Shown here piece by piece: positions 1-11,700 of a stretch of DNA of 64,000 bases (its first letter is position 1; every line of letters begins with the position of its first letter). Origin of the DNA: Stromatinia cepivora. Taxonomy: Eukaryota; Ascomycota; Leotiomycetes; Helotiales; Sclerotiniaceae. The stretch lies in assembly GCA_014898415.1 (NCBI GenBank), contig RCTD01000023.1, forward strand, positions 62,001-126,000. The letters run 5' to 3'. The notes beneath the pieces were generated by a model, which was not told the DNA's origin, did not search any database, and worked only from the letters and a program-made list of their open reading frames with translations. A program made the position numbers and the translations under genes.

Positions 1-1
1 T

Positions 2-1296
2 GACCTGGAAGCAATGCTTGGATATTCTCAAATCATGAATATGACGGATGAGGGCGGCGCCTTGGCTGCCGTTTTGCGTGGCCGTGTTGGGGTGGGTGGG
101 AAAAGAATGCCATCCAAGGAGTTTTTGCTCTCACTCGAGACCCTGAATCCCAGTGATATGTCGGAAGAAGAACGAAGTAAGTCCAGTACAAAGTTTCGTC
201 ACATTTTTTCTGACCATATCCAGGTTGTATGATTTGCTACAACGAATTCGGCGTAAAGAATCCTGAAGGCGTGAGCGAACAGCCATTACGTTTACCGAAG
301 TGTAGACATATATTTGGAGCTATATGTATCAAAAAATGGTTCAAGGAGAATGACAGCTGCCCGTATTGCCGGGACAAAGTTCCATCGGAATCTGCTGCCG
401 CGAAGATAATAGTGAGGCATGCTCGCCAGCTGATGCGGGATCAAAGGGATCAGATGCGAAACGGTCTCAGTGCAACAGCCCGTTCAACTGAAGCCGGTCA
501 CCTCAATCCAAGGTACGTCCCGGTTAATCCCTCTCCGGAAATTAGCTAACGTGCTGGAAGCGCACTCAATTCACAGGAATCTCAAAGCATGACCTCGGGC
601 GATCGCACACCACCAGTCTGGTCAAGACCATCGACAGCTGACGCAGTAGAAAGCCGACGTCGCGTGTCCCGAGGAAGAACTGGGGGCCATAGAGCAGCAC
701 ACCTATCGACACGTCCGAATCCGATGACTTCTGCAAGACTTTACACTCCCGCTTCACCTTCACAATTGCAAAATGAAGTCAGCCCTCCTCAAACACATTC
801 ACGACATAATTCGAATTCGGAAGGTGTATCACCTGCGATAGCTGTCGGATCCACTACAAATAACAGAGATCACCAGCCGGCACCGCTTCCAGTTAACTCG
901 TTGGGGAACCCGGCAAACTCGAATAATTATATGGCCTCGAACTCATCGCGGGCAACTTCGGCAATCTCGAATAGCTATATGTCTCCGTTTGCACCTTCTT
1001 ATTCTCAAAATAGACCGATCGCGTTCGGATCTGTGAGAACTCCCACATTCGATCCAACCCAAAACGAGAATGCCTTTCACCTTTACAATTTTCAACCTCA
1101 GGTTCCCCAACAAGAGGATTCTGCTGTCTTTCAAAGCCAGCAACAAGCTCTGCAGCAGTATCAGCAGCAAGTTTTTGATCAGCAAGCTCATCAACAACGA
1201 GAGCGTGAGCAGCATAGAGAGAGAGAAATGAGAGAAGTGGAGCAGCGTGCCAATGAACAGCAGTTTCATCCGCATGGGGATATGAGAGATTATTAA
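2..1296 (+). CDS. RING-finger protein (5' truncated by window edge), probable E3 ubiquitin ligase
   Basis: Proposed exons are 2-176, 224-512 and 561-1296. The introns are 47 bp (GTAAGT...CCAG) and 48 bp (GTACGT, branch GCTAAC, ...GAAG). They restore one frame of 399 codons, open to the left edge, so the N-terminus is missing. The RING runs from residue 60 to 107 of the visible part: CMIC, then CRHIFGAIC, then CPYC. The ligand pattern is Cys-x2-Cys, Cys-x-His, Cys, Cys-x2-Cys. A Gly stands where most RINGs have the His or Cys that follows the CxH pair. RING proteins normally recruit E2 enzymes for ubiquitin transfer; that role is inferred from the family. After the RING comes a basic helix, then a long Ser/Pro/Asn-rich disordered region, ending in a Gln-rich and charged stretch (from about base 1130). 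The target is unknown. Confidence 0.8.
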
Positions 1297-2281
1297 AGAA
1301 CACTTTCCACAAAAACAAAATACTTTTGGAAGTACCTCAGATTGCAAACACAACCTTCGATTTATTCGAACTTTTTTTATTGACTTTCCTAATCTCTTAA
1401 GACATCCATGCGCACATGGGAATCAATTGGGATATTTGGACCTGGCAGGCAAGGCGTACTGGCGAGGACAGGAGTTCCAGGTTTGTATACCATTTTGAAT
1501 GGGGAGATCTCTTGTGTGCTGGTGGTTCTATGAATATTTTTCCATGCTTTTACTGGAGGATTGGTTGAAATAATGGTGGTGGTGATGATGGTGGTGGCGA
1601 TGATAATGATCTTCCACTTCCTGTTCAAACCAGCGTTTATGAGTATTAAGTAGCCAGCGAATAAAAATATCCGAATAACTTCTTGGACTGAGACTCCGTG
1701 GATGAGTGGTGAAGAAAGTGTGTTAATGACCGCAGCCGCTATGACTTTGAATTTTTCATACGTCGAGTTGAGAAAAATGGAGTATCACTAAGGTTACTAT
1801 TCGATATAATCTTTATGATCTTGATTTCTGCATGAACCGATACGAAATTTTCTAAAAAAATACTCCATCTAGGTACTCAAGGGTACCTAGTAGGAAATTC
1901 ATCAATTCATTTCCCCTCCTTGGTTACTTTTAGTCCCACTATGCAAGGCTGACAAGGCTGATTCGTTTCGCCGATCATATCTTAAAAAGACAGGCGGTGA
2001 GATACAGCAGAAAAAAGTTCCGCATCACTATCGGCTGAATTACAATACCTATTGGAAAATAATCTTCACTTCTGCTCATATGATAGAGACCTTGCCACTT
2101 CTTCACAATCATTTTCTCCATAATAAAGATTTTATCTTCTAGTATTTTTCTGTTATTTTATGTCGATTCTTTTCATGGAAGTTGAATTTCGAAACATTTT
2201 TAACGACTTCAACATTTGAGAGCTTGGAGATTTCCTACCAGTCGTGCTCGCACAACATTACTTTAGAATTTACTCGTCGCC
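1297..2281. other. Intergenic region, promoter of the helicase gene
   Basis: No convincing gene. A GGT/GAT-rich simple-sequence patch lies near 1573-1602 and short AT-rich tracts occur throughout. The minus-strand reading frame at 1389-1628 is low-complexity and not protein-like. The last few hundred bases should hold the promoter and 5' UTR of the helicase. Confidence 0.5.
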
Positions 2282-4951
2282 ATGCCTGAGAAGGTTCTTA
2301 TTAAATTCTGCGATAATGGTGATGAGGGCTCTAATATTATGAAACCGACGAGGTCTTCTAATGCGGAATCAACGAAACACAACCAGACGAGGTCGCAATC
2401 ACAATCCCACTCTGCGAAATCCAGCACGAAACGTCTAAGAGATGGCAGTCCCAAATTGGATTCAAAAAGAAAGAAATTAGTGGCGGTATCGGAGAAGGTG
2501 GAAGGTGCAAATGGTGCAAAGTTGACAAAGTTCCAACATGCGGAAGAGGTAGAGGTGGGTCGGAAGGAGGGTGAAACAAAAGTAGTGGTTCCTAATGGAA
2601 CGGGTAAAAGAATCAATGGCGCCAATGGAGTCAAATCTCATGAAGATATAAGGGAGGGACAACGAGGACAAAATCCCAAATCTGGCGGTGGGTTCGACAG
2701 TGCCAAAAATGCAGTTCCGGACAGGCATTTACAAAGAACGGCCAGGGAACTCGAGCCATTTCGCAAATCCCTCCCAGTATACAAGAAATTGGTTGATCTT
2801 AAAACCCATTTGCGCACCAAGGATGTTCTTCTCTTAACTGCAGAAACAGGTTCTGGTAAAAGTACTCAATTGCCCCAATTTATACACGATGAGCCTTGGT
2901 GCAAGAAGCAGAAGGTAAAGATCAAGAACGTGGCAGGTCAAGAGGAGGAAATCTCGGTTGGCGGGGTTATTGCTATCACTCAACCTCGTCGTGTTGCTGC
3001 CATTACTTTAGCCCGTCGTGTTGCCGCCGAAATGGGATCTGCCCTCGGATATCAACGCACCAATACTCCCGGAAAGGTTGGTTATTCCGTCCGTTTTGAT
3101 ACCAACACACCTGTTGGAATGAAGATCAAATTTATCACCGAGGGTACTCTGCTTCAAGAAATGGTTCACGACCCAAATCTTAGAAAATATAGTGCTGTCA
3201 TTATTGATGAAATTCACGAGAGAGGGGTCGATGTGGATCTTATTGCTGGATTTCTTCGACAAATAGTCCACGGTGATCGAAAAGGCCGTGTTGGTATTCC
3301 ATTGAAAGTCGTTATTATGAGTGCTACCCTTGATTTGGGGGGATACGAGGCATTTTTTGCAAAACCTGAATCACATCCTACTTATCACCCGGGGAATAAC
3401 TATGGTTCGATATTTGCACCACACCTTGTGAATAATGAGAGGGTCATTGAGGCCGCCAAGCCAATGCTTGCTGTGAAGTCTGGAAAGGCAGAAGATGTTG
3501 AATCAGAAGGAATAAAAGAATATGAAGGATTAGACACTGGCGTCGCCATTGAGGAAGTCAAAGGTAGAAAATTTAAGGTTGATCTATACTACGACAAACC
3601 AGCCGACCCTAGTAACTATCAAGAGACTATGTTTAAAAGGATTGCAAGTATACATGTCACGGAGCCCCTTCCCGGAGATATATTGGTCTTTCTAGTTGGT
3701 CAAGAAGAGATTGAATATATGCAAACAAGGCTTGAGGCACTTGGTGAATCACTGAGCAAAGAAGTACCAAAAATCAAGGTTATTCCGTTATATGGTGCTC
3801 TTCCACCAGATGCTCAACAATTAGCATTCGATCCAGTCAAGGAGCCTAGAACGAGGAAAATCGTACTAGCTACCAATATTGCAGAAACGTCGGTCACAGT
3901 TCCCGGTGTGCGTTATGTAGTCGATAGTGGTAAGGCCAAGGTTAAGAAGTACCGCACAAAGTTGGGAATGGAATCTTTGCTCGTCGTACCAATCTCTAAA
4001 CAGTCTGCCCTCCAAAGAATGGGTCGTGCTGGTCGTGAGGCACCTGGAAAATGTTGGAGAGCATATGGTAAGGACGAATATGAGTCTTGGCTTCAAGACG
4101 AAATTCCCGAAATTCTTCGTTGCGATGTGCTCGAGGCTGTTCTTAAGATGAAAGCTCGCGGAGTTCAAGATGTTATTAACTTTCCGCTCATGGATGCACC
4201 CGATGTGGAAGCCATGAAACATGCTATATTCCAACTCAACGCCATGGGAGCCCTCGACGATGAAGGAAATTTAACCCCCGACGGCAAAAAAATGGCCAGC
4301 TTTCCTCTTCCTGCTGCCTACGGTCGAGCTCTCATCGCCTCCTCGTCTCCTGAATTCGACTGCGTTCTCGATGCCATTGACGTTATCTCCCTTCTAACTG
4401 CCGATTTCGAAGTTTTCATCCAACCAAAATCTCAAGAACAAGAAGAGGAAGTTAACGCCAACCGCGCCGATATTGTTCGTCGAGAGGGCGATCTCCTCAC
4501 TTATTTAACAACCATGCAACGCTACGCCTCCGAAAATACTAATCGTTTCCAATGGTGCAAATCCCGCAACATCAGCGCACGAGCCATGAAATCCGCAATG
4601 CTGAATCGTAAACAGCTGCGTCAACTTTCGGTAACCCATGGTCTCATCGACGCACTTCCACCGCCCGATCCTCAACCGTTTGAACCCGCTACCCCTGAAA
4701 GAGCCGAATGTTTGATCAGAGCATTTCTGAGGTCGTTTGGAGATAGAACGGCGACGTTGGCGCCGGATGGAAGTTATGTAACGACGAAGGGGAAGAATGC
4801 GGTGGTTATACATCCGCAGAGTGTGCTCTGGGGAAGGAAAATGGAGGCGATTATGTTCTTGGAAAATGTTTTCAGTACGCGGAATTGGGCGAAGAAGGTT
4901 AGTGCAGTGCAGGCGGATTGGGTGGTAGAGGCGCTAGGGGGGTGGGTGTGA
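2282..4951 (+). CDS. DEAH-type RNA helicase, Dhr2/DHX33-like
   Basis: A single-exon gene of 889 aa. The first 150 residues are basic and low complexity. The helicase core then has motif I (ETGSGKST, Lys193), motif II DEIH (residues 309-312), motif III SAT (about 346) and motif VI QRMGRAGR (about 577). HA2 and OB-fold C-terminal regions follow. This order is that of DExH RNA helicases. The start of the core (KSLPVYKKLVDLK) and the overall length resemble yeast Dhr2 and metazoan DHX33, nucleolar helicases of ribosome biogenesis. The exact orthologue is inferred from memory; a spliceosomal DEAH paralogue is the alternative. Motif II reads DEIH, a natural variant also found in other DExH helicases. 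ATG 2282 is the first in-frame Met and no intron is needed. Confidence 0.88.
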   Translation: MPEKVLIKFCDNGDEGSNIMKPTRSSNAESTKHNQTRSQSQSHSAKSSTKRLRDGSPKLDSKRKKLVAVSEKVEGANGAKLTKFQHAEEVEVGRKEGETKVVVPNGTGKRINGANGVKSHEDIREGQRGQNPKSGGGFDSAKNAVPDRHLQRTARELEPFRKSLPVYKKLVDLKTHLRTKDVLLLTAETGSGKSTQLPQFIHDEPWCKKQKVKIKNVAGQEEEISVGGVIAITQPRRVAAITLARRVAAEMGSALGYQRTNTPGKVGYSVRFDTNTPVGMKIKFITEGTLLQEMVHDPNLRKYSAVIIDEIHERGVDVDLIAGFLRQIVHGDRKGRVGIPLKVVIMSATLDLGGYEAFFAKPESHPTYHPGNNYGSIFAPHLVNNERVIEAAKPMLAVKSGKAEDVESEGIKEYEGLDTGVAIEEVKGRKFKVDLYYDKPADPSNYQETMFKRIASIHVTEPLPGDILVFLVGQEEIEYMQTRLEALGESLSKEVPKIKVIPLYGALPPDAQQLAFDPVKEPRTRKIVLATNIAETSVTVPGVRYVVDSGKAKVKKYRTKLGMESLLVVPISKQSALQRMGRAGREAPGKCWRAYGKDEYESWLQDEIPEILRCDVLEAVLKMKARGVQDVINFPLMDAPDVEAMKHAIFQLNAMGALDDEGNLTPDGKKMASFPLPAAYGRALIASSSPEFDCVLDAIDVISLLTADFEVFIQPKSQEQEEEVNANRADIVRREGDLLTYLTTMQRYASENTNRFQWCKSRNISARAMKSAMLNRKQLRQLSVTHGLIDALPPPDPQPFEPATPERAECLIRAFLRSFGDRTATLAPDGSYVTTKGKNAVVIHPQSVLWGRKMEAIMFLENVFSTRNWAKKVSAVQADWVVEALGGWV

Positions 4952-5748
4952 GTGGACTTGAGGGGTGGATAGATAATATGGACATCTGAGTGCATGGATA
5001 GATACTCAACAGACTTAGAAGATGTAACGAGGGACACATATATATGGTTTATGGATTTTATCTGATCTTTTTACTAATGACATCAACTTTGGCCTCATGT
5101 ATAATCTATCATATATTATCTGTCAAAGTTGATTATAACGATATTATATCAATATCAATGAATACATGATATATCAAAGTCGAAGAAAAGAACCTAGTAG
5201 TATTTTCTTTCTTTTATCTTTTTCTGAATATCGAGATATGTATAAGTATAATATAGGGTAGATTGGGAATTAGTGAAGATAGAAGATAATCTGTTAATTT
5301 AGTCGAGTAATACTCCCTTTTTTGTGTAGTATTCTACACGATGCTAAATTTTATTAAAAGTTAGAGTTGACTACGATATTTGGGGTGTATTCCAATATTG
5401 GGACATTCACAGCTTCCTCGTCTCGTACGTGCTGCGTTTTCATGAGCGGCGAATAAGAATGATAGATATCAAGCAAGTTGAAATCATAAATGGAAGCTAG
5501 AAATTTCTCGAGAAAACATGTTGTGATCGTATATTGCTGTAATCATTGCTTACTTGCATTCTGTTCATTCGTGCGAAACCGAGTAGAATAGTGTTTGAAA
5601 TCAAAATATCATAAGTGGCATTGCTATTGATCCTAAACGCAACAACTATTCAACTTTCTCGAGAAAAACATGCCATGCCGTAACTCCAACTTCGGTCGCC
5701 CACACCGACCACTAATACCATGCCCCGAATAAGTTCTTATTCCTAAGA
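4952..5748. other. Intergenic region between convergent genes
   Basis: AT-rich 3' flank of the helicase and of the minus-strand ankyrin gene. No gene, RNA or repeat family recognised. Confidence 0.5.
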
Positions 5749-8700
5749 TCAGTACTCATCGTCCGAATCAGCTTCGATCAATGGCCCTTCTTCAGCACCA
5801 AATCCGATTAACTCGAACTTGTGATCTGGGTGTGTCTTGTTTGTCGTCCAGTGACATTTGAAGCAGAAATTGAAGTTTTCACATAATTCACAGTGGAACA
5901 AGATGCCAAAGATTTCCTATGCAGTAATCAGATCAGTATATAATCAACTTTATTATTCCTATACAACATATAAAAGGTGGCAATAATTTGGGACCAAGCA
6001 ACTTACAAGTAGACAGCCATCACAAATTTTACCTTGCTCTTCTCCGGGGTTGACTTTTGGCCTGGCCGGTTTCTCTTCTTTCTGCCTTTCTTCTGATACT
6101 CCCAAATCTAGTTCTGATCTTGATCCCAGGCTGGCTGATGTCGGAGCTTCAGTGCTGGTTTTTTCTAGCGCTTGCACAAGGAGATTCATCAAATCATCCC
6201 GGCCGTGGTATAATGCAATGTGCTGAGAGGTCCAGCCCCTTGAGCATGGTAGGAACGGATCTGCCCCTTTGCCTATCAAGGCCTTGATATTGTTAGTTGT
6301 CGCACTTCTGCATGCCCAGTGTAAAGGTGTCCACCCATCGTCGTCGGGAGTATTTTGATACTGATTGTTTTCTCTTAAAAGATATGACAAGCCAATGCGA
6401 GAGCCTGTAGACCGAAAGCCTCCAGACGCAGCGTGATGGAATATGGTCCTGCCTTGCTTGTCTCTGAGACTTTTGTCCAATCCCTTACTGCGGAGATGCT
6501 TGAAGAGAGTACGATGACCAAATCGTGCGCTATGATGCAACAAACCTCTTCCTTGATCATCTTGGTTTGTATAATTTGCACCCCTCGACAATAGCAAAGG
6601 AACCGCATCATAGAATTCTACGACAGCAGCGCTTAAAGCATATCCATAATTGCCACCTTTAGTATTTACATCTGCGCCCTTTTCCAGTAGCTGTTCAACA
6701 ATAGACATGTTCCTGCCATAAATTGCTGCTTGCAGAGCTGTGTTAAATTTGCTATTTGTATGCTCATTTACCTGCACATTTTTGGCCAGCAGATCTCGGA
6801 CAATGTCATCATTTCCCGCATAAGAGGCCATTTCCAAAGCGACAACGCCGTCGTAAATTGGTTCTGATGCATGCTCTATCAACATAGTGGTTATATCTTC
6901 CCTGTCTTCTTTTATGGAAAGAATCAAAGCTGATGTCCCATTTTTGTTCTTGGTGTTTAAGCTAGCTCCATGTTTGAGTAAAGATTTGATGGAATTCTTG
7001 AAACCTTTTGAAATTGCAAGCAGAAGGGCCGTATCACCATTTGCGTCCGTTGCTTCGATATTTGCAGGCGCCTCGAATTGTAGGAGCAAATCAATCATAA
7101 CTTAGCTGTCATACGCAACTGCGTTACTTAGAGCGCAAGTCCATGGCCGCTGGTTGTCCATCTTATTGACGTCTGCTTTTGCTTTGATCAACAGCTCCAT
7201 TATTTCTTTGATTTTGCCCGAAGGAGAGTCACTTTGATAGGTCGGTGACAAGTAGAGTATTGGGGTCATGCCGTTTTCATCTGCAATATTCGGATCGGCG
7301 TGTTGTTCTAAAAGAAATTTGACAAGACCAAGTTGTCCTTCTGACACTGCTATGGTCAAGGCCGTTGTACCATTATTATCAATGGCGTCTACAGGGACTT
7401 GCTTTTCAAGCAACCATTTGGCGGTATCCGTGTCTCCACAAGTTGAAGCAAGATGCAACACACCTTTACCATCCGCTGCGTGTGTAAACAAGTCTGCACC
7501 AGCTTCGTCAAGAATCTTCAACGTTTCGACGTGGCAGTTCATGGCAGCAGCGCGAGCCGGAGTCCATCCATCTGCATCTTTACAATTTTTTTCGTGACTG
7601 CAAGCAAGTAAAAGTTTGATAATATCAGTCGCTCCTCGAACGCAAGCATAGTGGAGCGCTGTCCAAAAATTGCTATCCCTAGAAGTGATAGATGCGCCCC
7701 TTGCGAGAAAAGTCTCAACTATGGCCAAGTGGCCAAAATTGGCAGCTAGAAGAAAGGGGGTCAAGTGAGAGGTAAGATTGGTGTCACATTTCATGTAAGC
7801 GCCATGGTTTAGCAAAATATCTACTATATCGCTGTTGGCATGTGTAGCAAGGTGCAACAAAACATTCCTTGTCGAGGCTCCAATGACAGCGCCTCTTGAC
7901 CTCATCTGGACTTTTTGGAAGAACTAAACCAAGAATATTTGCGTCTCCGGTCACAACAGCAACGTCGATCGTGCTTCTATTCTAATCATCTTCGTTCTTC
8001 ACATCTGCCCCTTTTTCTATGAATAACTTCACTGCAATCTCATGTTGCTTTAGCACTGCTAGATGCAATGGTGTTCTGCGGTGTGAATCTTTAGCATCAA
8101 TATCGCAGCCTTGCTCGAGCAATATTGGTATTATCTGTTCTCGACCATAAATTGCTGCCTTATGTAGTGGACTTTGGGCTTGAGAATCAGTAGAATTGCT
8201 GTCTGCTCCATGGTGTAAAAGTAATTTAACCATATTTGTGTTTCCCTTTTCTGCTGCGAGACTCAAGGCGGTTTGAGACTTTGCATCACCGGCGTCGATT
8301 TGTGCACCATTTTTCAGCAAAATTTCAACCACTGCTTTCAATTGAGGAAAGTTTTTCTCGTCGACAGTGACAACTGCATGATGTATTGCAGTCAGACCTT
8401 CTTTATCTTTCGTATCAATAGTGGCTTCTTTCTCGAGCATCAGTCGGACCAAAGGGGTGCGGCTTGTTTCACTGCGAGAATGAGCGGGGTTGACTCTACA
8501 ATCTCATCGTGTTTGATGTTTGGACTGGCCCCTTGTCGGAGTAGCATCGTTGCAGTGGCCACAAACCCCATAGAGATAGCTTGGTAAAGTGCAGAGCCTA
8601 AGTCGCTAGTCGCAGCGATATCTGCATTGCTTTTCAACAAAAGTTCGACTACTTTATGGTGCCCTTTCGCAGAAGCTAGCATTAATGGGGTTTGTCCATT

Positions 8701-11700
8701 CTCATCAGGAAGCTCCACCTGTAAGCTGTCAATTTCCTTTCTAGCGCCTAACAGCCAGGACACAATCTTGGGTGACCCGTTAAGACAGGCTTGATGTAGT
8801 GGAGTTGACCTGCCAATACGGAGGCATTTCTCGAAGCTTTTAGATGATAGATGGAAGAATTGAGCAGTTTCTAGGTGCCCATTGCGTACGGCCAGTGATA
8901 GAGGCGTCAACCCATTTGCATCCAATCTGCATACGTTGGCACCTCCTTCTACTAGAGCCTTGACCACAGTTACGTGGCCGTTTGTAGCCGCAAAATGTAA
9001 AGGGGCGGATACAGAATCTTCCATTGTAGAGTCGACTTCAGCTCCGGCCTGAAGAAGCTGGTTCACTAAGTCGGTATGGCCATTTTGGGCAGCTCGACAT
9101 AGAAAAATCGGTGGTAAACTAACTTCTTGACGCTTCACGATAGCCTCGACAAGAGTCTTTACCACGAGCTGGTGGCCATGCATTGAAGCTTCATTTAAGG
9201 CTTTCTCGATAACCGAAGTCTCCATGTCATCCTCGAGCAATTGCCCAACGACAGTTTGGTATCCACCACGAGCGGCTAATTCCATTGCCCAAGCTCGATC
9301 ACGCAATGTGGTTTTACTTTCTGATAGTAATCTTGCGATAATGTCCGGGAAGCCAAGTTGAGCAGCAAAATAAATTGGCGAATCTAAGCATATATTCTGT
9401 CGCTTTTCGGGGATCTCTAGCTGCCAGCGAAGCTGACTCCACAACCGCATGGTCTTCTTTTCGTGTAAGAATATGGAAAGATATTCGGATTGCCTACTAT
9501 CAGACGGAGCTTCTCTGGAATGATGTGGCCAATAAGCAACTGCATATTCAAGGAAAAAGGAGATTCCATGCTGGTCTTGCTTTCCGATACTGGATTCACC
9601 GTCATGGCTTTCAAATTTGGCTGCATACATCGATATAAAATCCATACAGCTCCGAGCAATTTCCGTATGGCCTCCAATAGCTTGCGAGAGCTTGTCGGAG
9701 TCTAGTCCTACTTCTCGGCGCTTTTGAAGAAGGTAGCCTCCAAAAGAAGAACGAGCCAGTCGTACTTCATTGTTTTCGAGTCTGATCATGCAGCCAAACG
9801 CTTTCTGGAGGTCCCCACCCATATCTCGAGGGACCCGATCCACTAATGTCTCCAAATCTGGTAGTATATCATCATCAAGAGTTATTGCTACTGCCACAGC
9901 CATTTCCTTCTGATTCATTGACCGCACGGCATGAAGTATCCACCTAAGTGCTTTCCATCCCCACATAGGCAGATGATCGAGTATTTTATCGAAAAATCGT
10001 TCCACGCTGATAGGAAGAGATGCGATTTGCCCGAGAATGGATGATTTTGTGGACTGGAAGTCTGCAACATCGAGATGTTCTATGGCGAGAGATATACACA
10101 GAGGGTCGTTGCCTTTATCCAGTTTGAGTAGAATGCCGTCTCTGAATTCATTCAAGAAGGGACGCTTTTTGAGGAGTTGCGAAAATCCATTGTGTCGGAG
10201 GATGTCCAAATCGTCTCGACCTCGTTTTTGATCTTCTAGTATGATATTATGCTTTCCAGTCAGTGAGTCCAAAATAGAAGGCTCCCGCGTGCCTGCGACA
10301 ATGATTTTGAAGTTGTCCATTGTCTCTGAAAATGTGACAAGGTTATGCAGAAATCTTTGGGGATCGTTCCAGTTGCGCACATCATTGATAATGCACACCA
10401 CAAGTCGTCCTCCCGGGATGGAAACCAAGGATCGAAAAAGCCTCCATATTCCATCTTGGGACCAACATTGCTGCTGTTTGATCAGAATGTAAGCCATTCT
10501 ACCAGAGGAGAATCGTGCAGGCTCAGAAGCAAGGAGCTGAGCCGTTAATGAGAGCATGAGTGACTCTGTTGAACTGCGACGATAATCCTGATCATCGAAG
10601 GAAAAGTAAAGGGTAGTTGAACTAGAGGCAGACAACCTCGAACACAGAAGGAACAAATGCTGAGAAATGTCCGATTCTCCCGACCCTTGGTGTCCGCGGA
10701 TGACAAGTATGTCGGAGTTGGAAAGTTGCTTCCAGGATTGATAGGATTTATTGTCCAGTATCCAAGTGATGTCCATAATTTGGACTGGGTTCACCAATGG
10801 TTTCAAAGGGGGACGTAGATTCGAAAGGGATCTCATGCACTCGCGGTACTCAGAATTCAGACCTTCATACGTCAGTGGAGTGGTTCGCTGCAACGCAACG
10901 CCGTCTTTGAACTGTGATGACTCACGGGCAAAGTTAGGTTCTATTATCATCAAAATGTTCTTGGATTGACCGTCTCTGCTGGAAAATATGCACAAATCTC
11001 TACAGCGAGCAATTTGTTCTTCTCTATTGATGTCTATCGTGGTTGTATACCCCTGTTCGCCTTTAGTAATAGCCCCTATCCAGCAGTGGTCTTTGTCTTT
11101 CTGAAATCGGTCGAATGTTCTCTTGTGATTCTTAACCAGTACTAGTGGTGAGTGTTTGTATCCTCAGCTCGGTCTAAAACGTTCGCCGTACGGAGAGCGC
11201 TTGGTCTGAAATGTCTTGGCGTGCTCCAGACTAGAAATAGCAGTCCTTTAGAAAGCAAGGAAACGAAAGCAACTTACCGCTAAAAGACTTTGATTCAAGC
11301 CAGATACAGGTTGAGGAATATTGGCAATACTATATCTCCCAATGATTGAGTTGAATTCTATCGTTATTTCCCTAATGCTGGGGCATATATTCTTAATCGC
11401 CTTATGTAGACCTGGTCGGTGGCATAGTGGCCAAGCGAGTACGAGATCATACAGAGTGTCTGCCCAAGCGGTAAGATTCATCGCTCTGTGAGGAGTTCCA
11501 AAGAAACCCCAAAAACATGTTAGTGATGTTCTATGGGAGAAGCCATTGGTGAAAGCCTACCAGTCGATATGTACTTCCGGAGATTGTCCTGTACTTTGGT
11601 GTGATATCCGCTAACAATAGAGACTGCGAATGGAAAGAATTTAGCGACGAAAGAAGCTCGTCAAAATATGAATGAGCCGAGGAGAATAATAACATTACTT

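Noticed and set aside
893..1353. Minus-strand open frames under the RING gene
   Set aside because: They run opposite a coherent spliced protein and have no family resemblance. They are antisense shadows of a Gln-rich coding sequence.
8435..8460. An intron to explain the frame change between the two ankyrin segments
   Set aside because: No GT...AG pair of workable length exists in the overlap, and the ankyrin repeat reads through with a one-base shift, so a frameshift is simpler.
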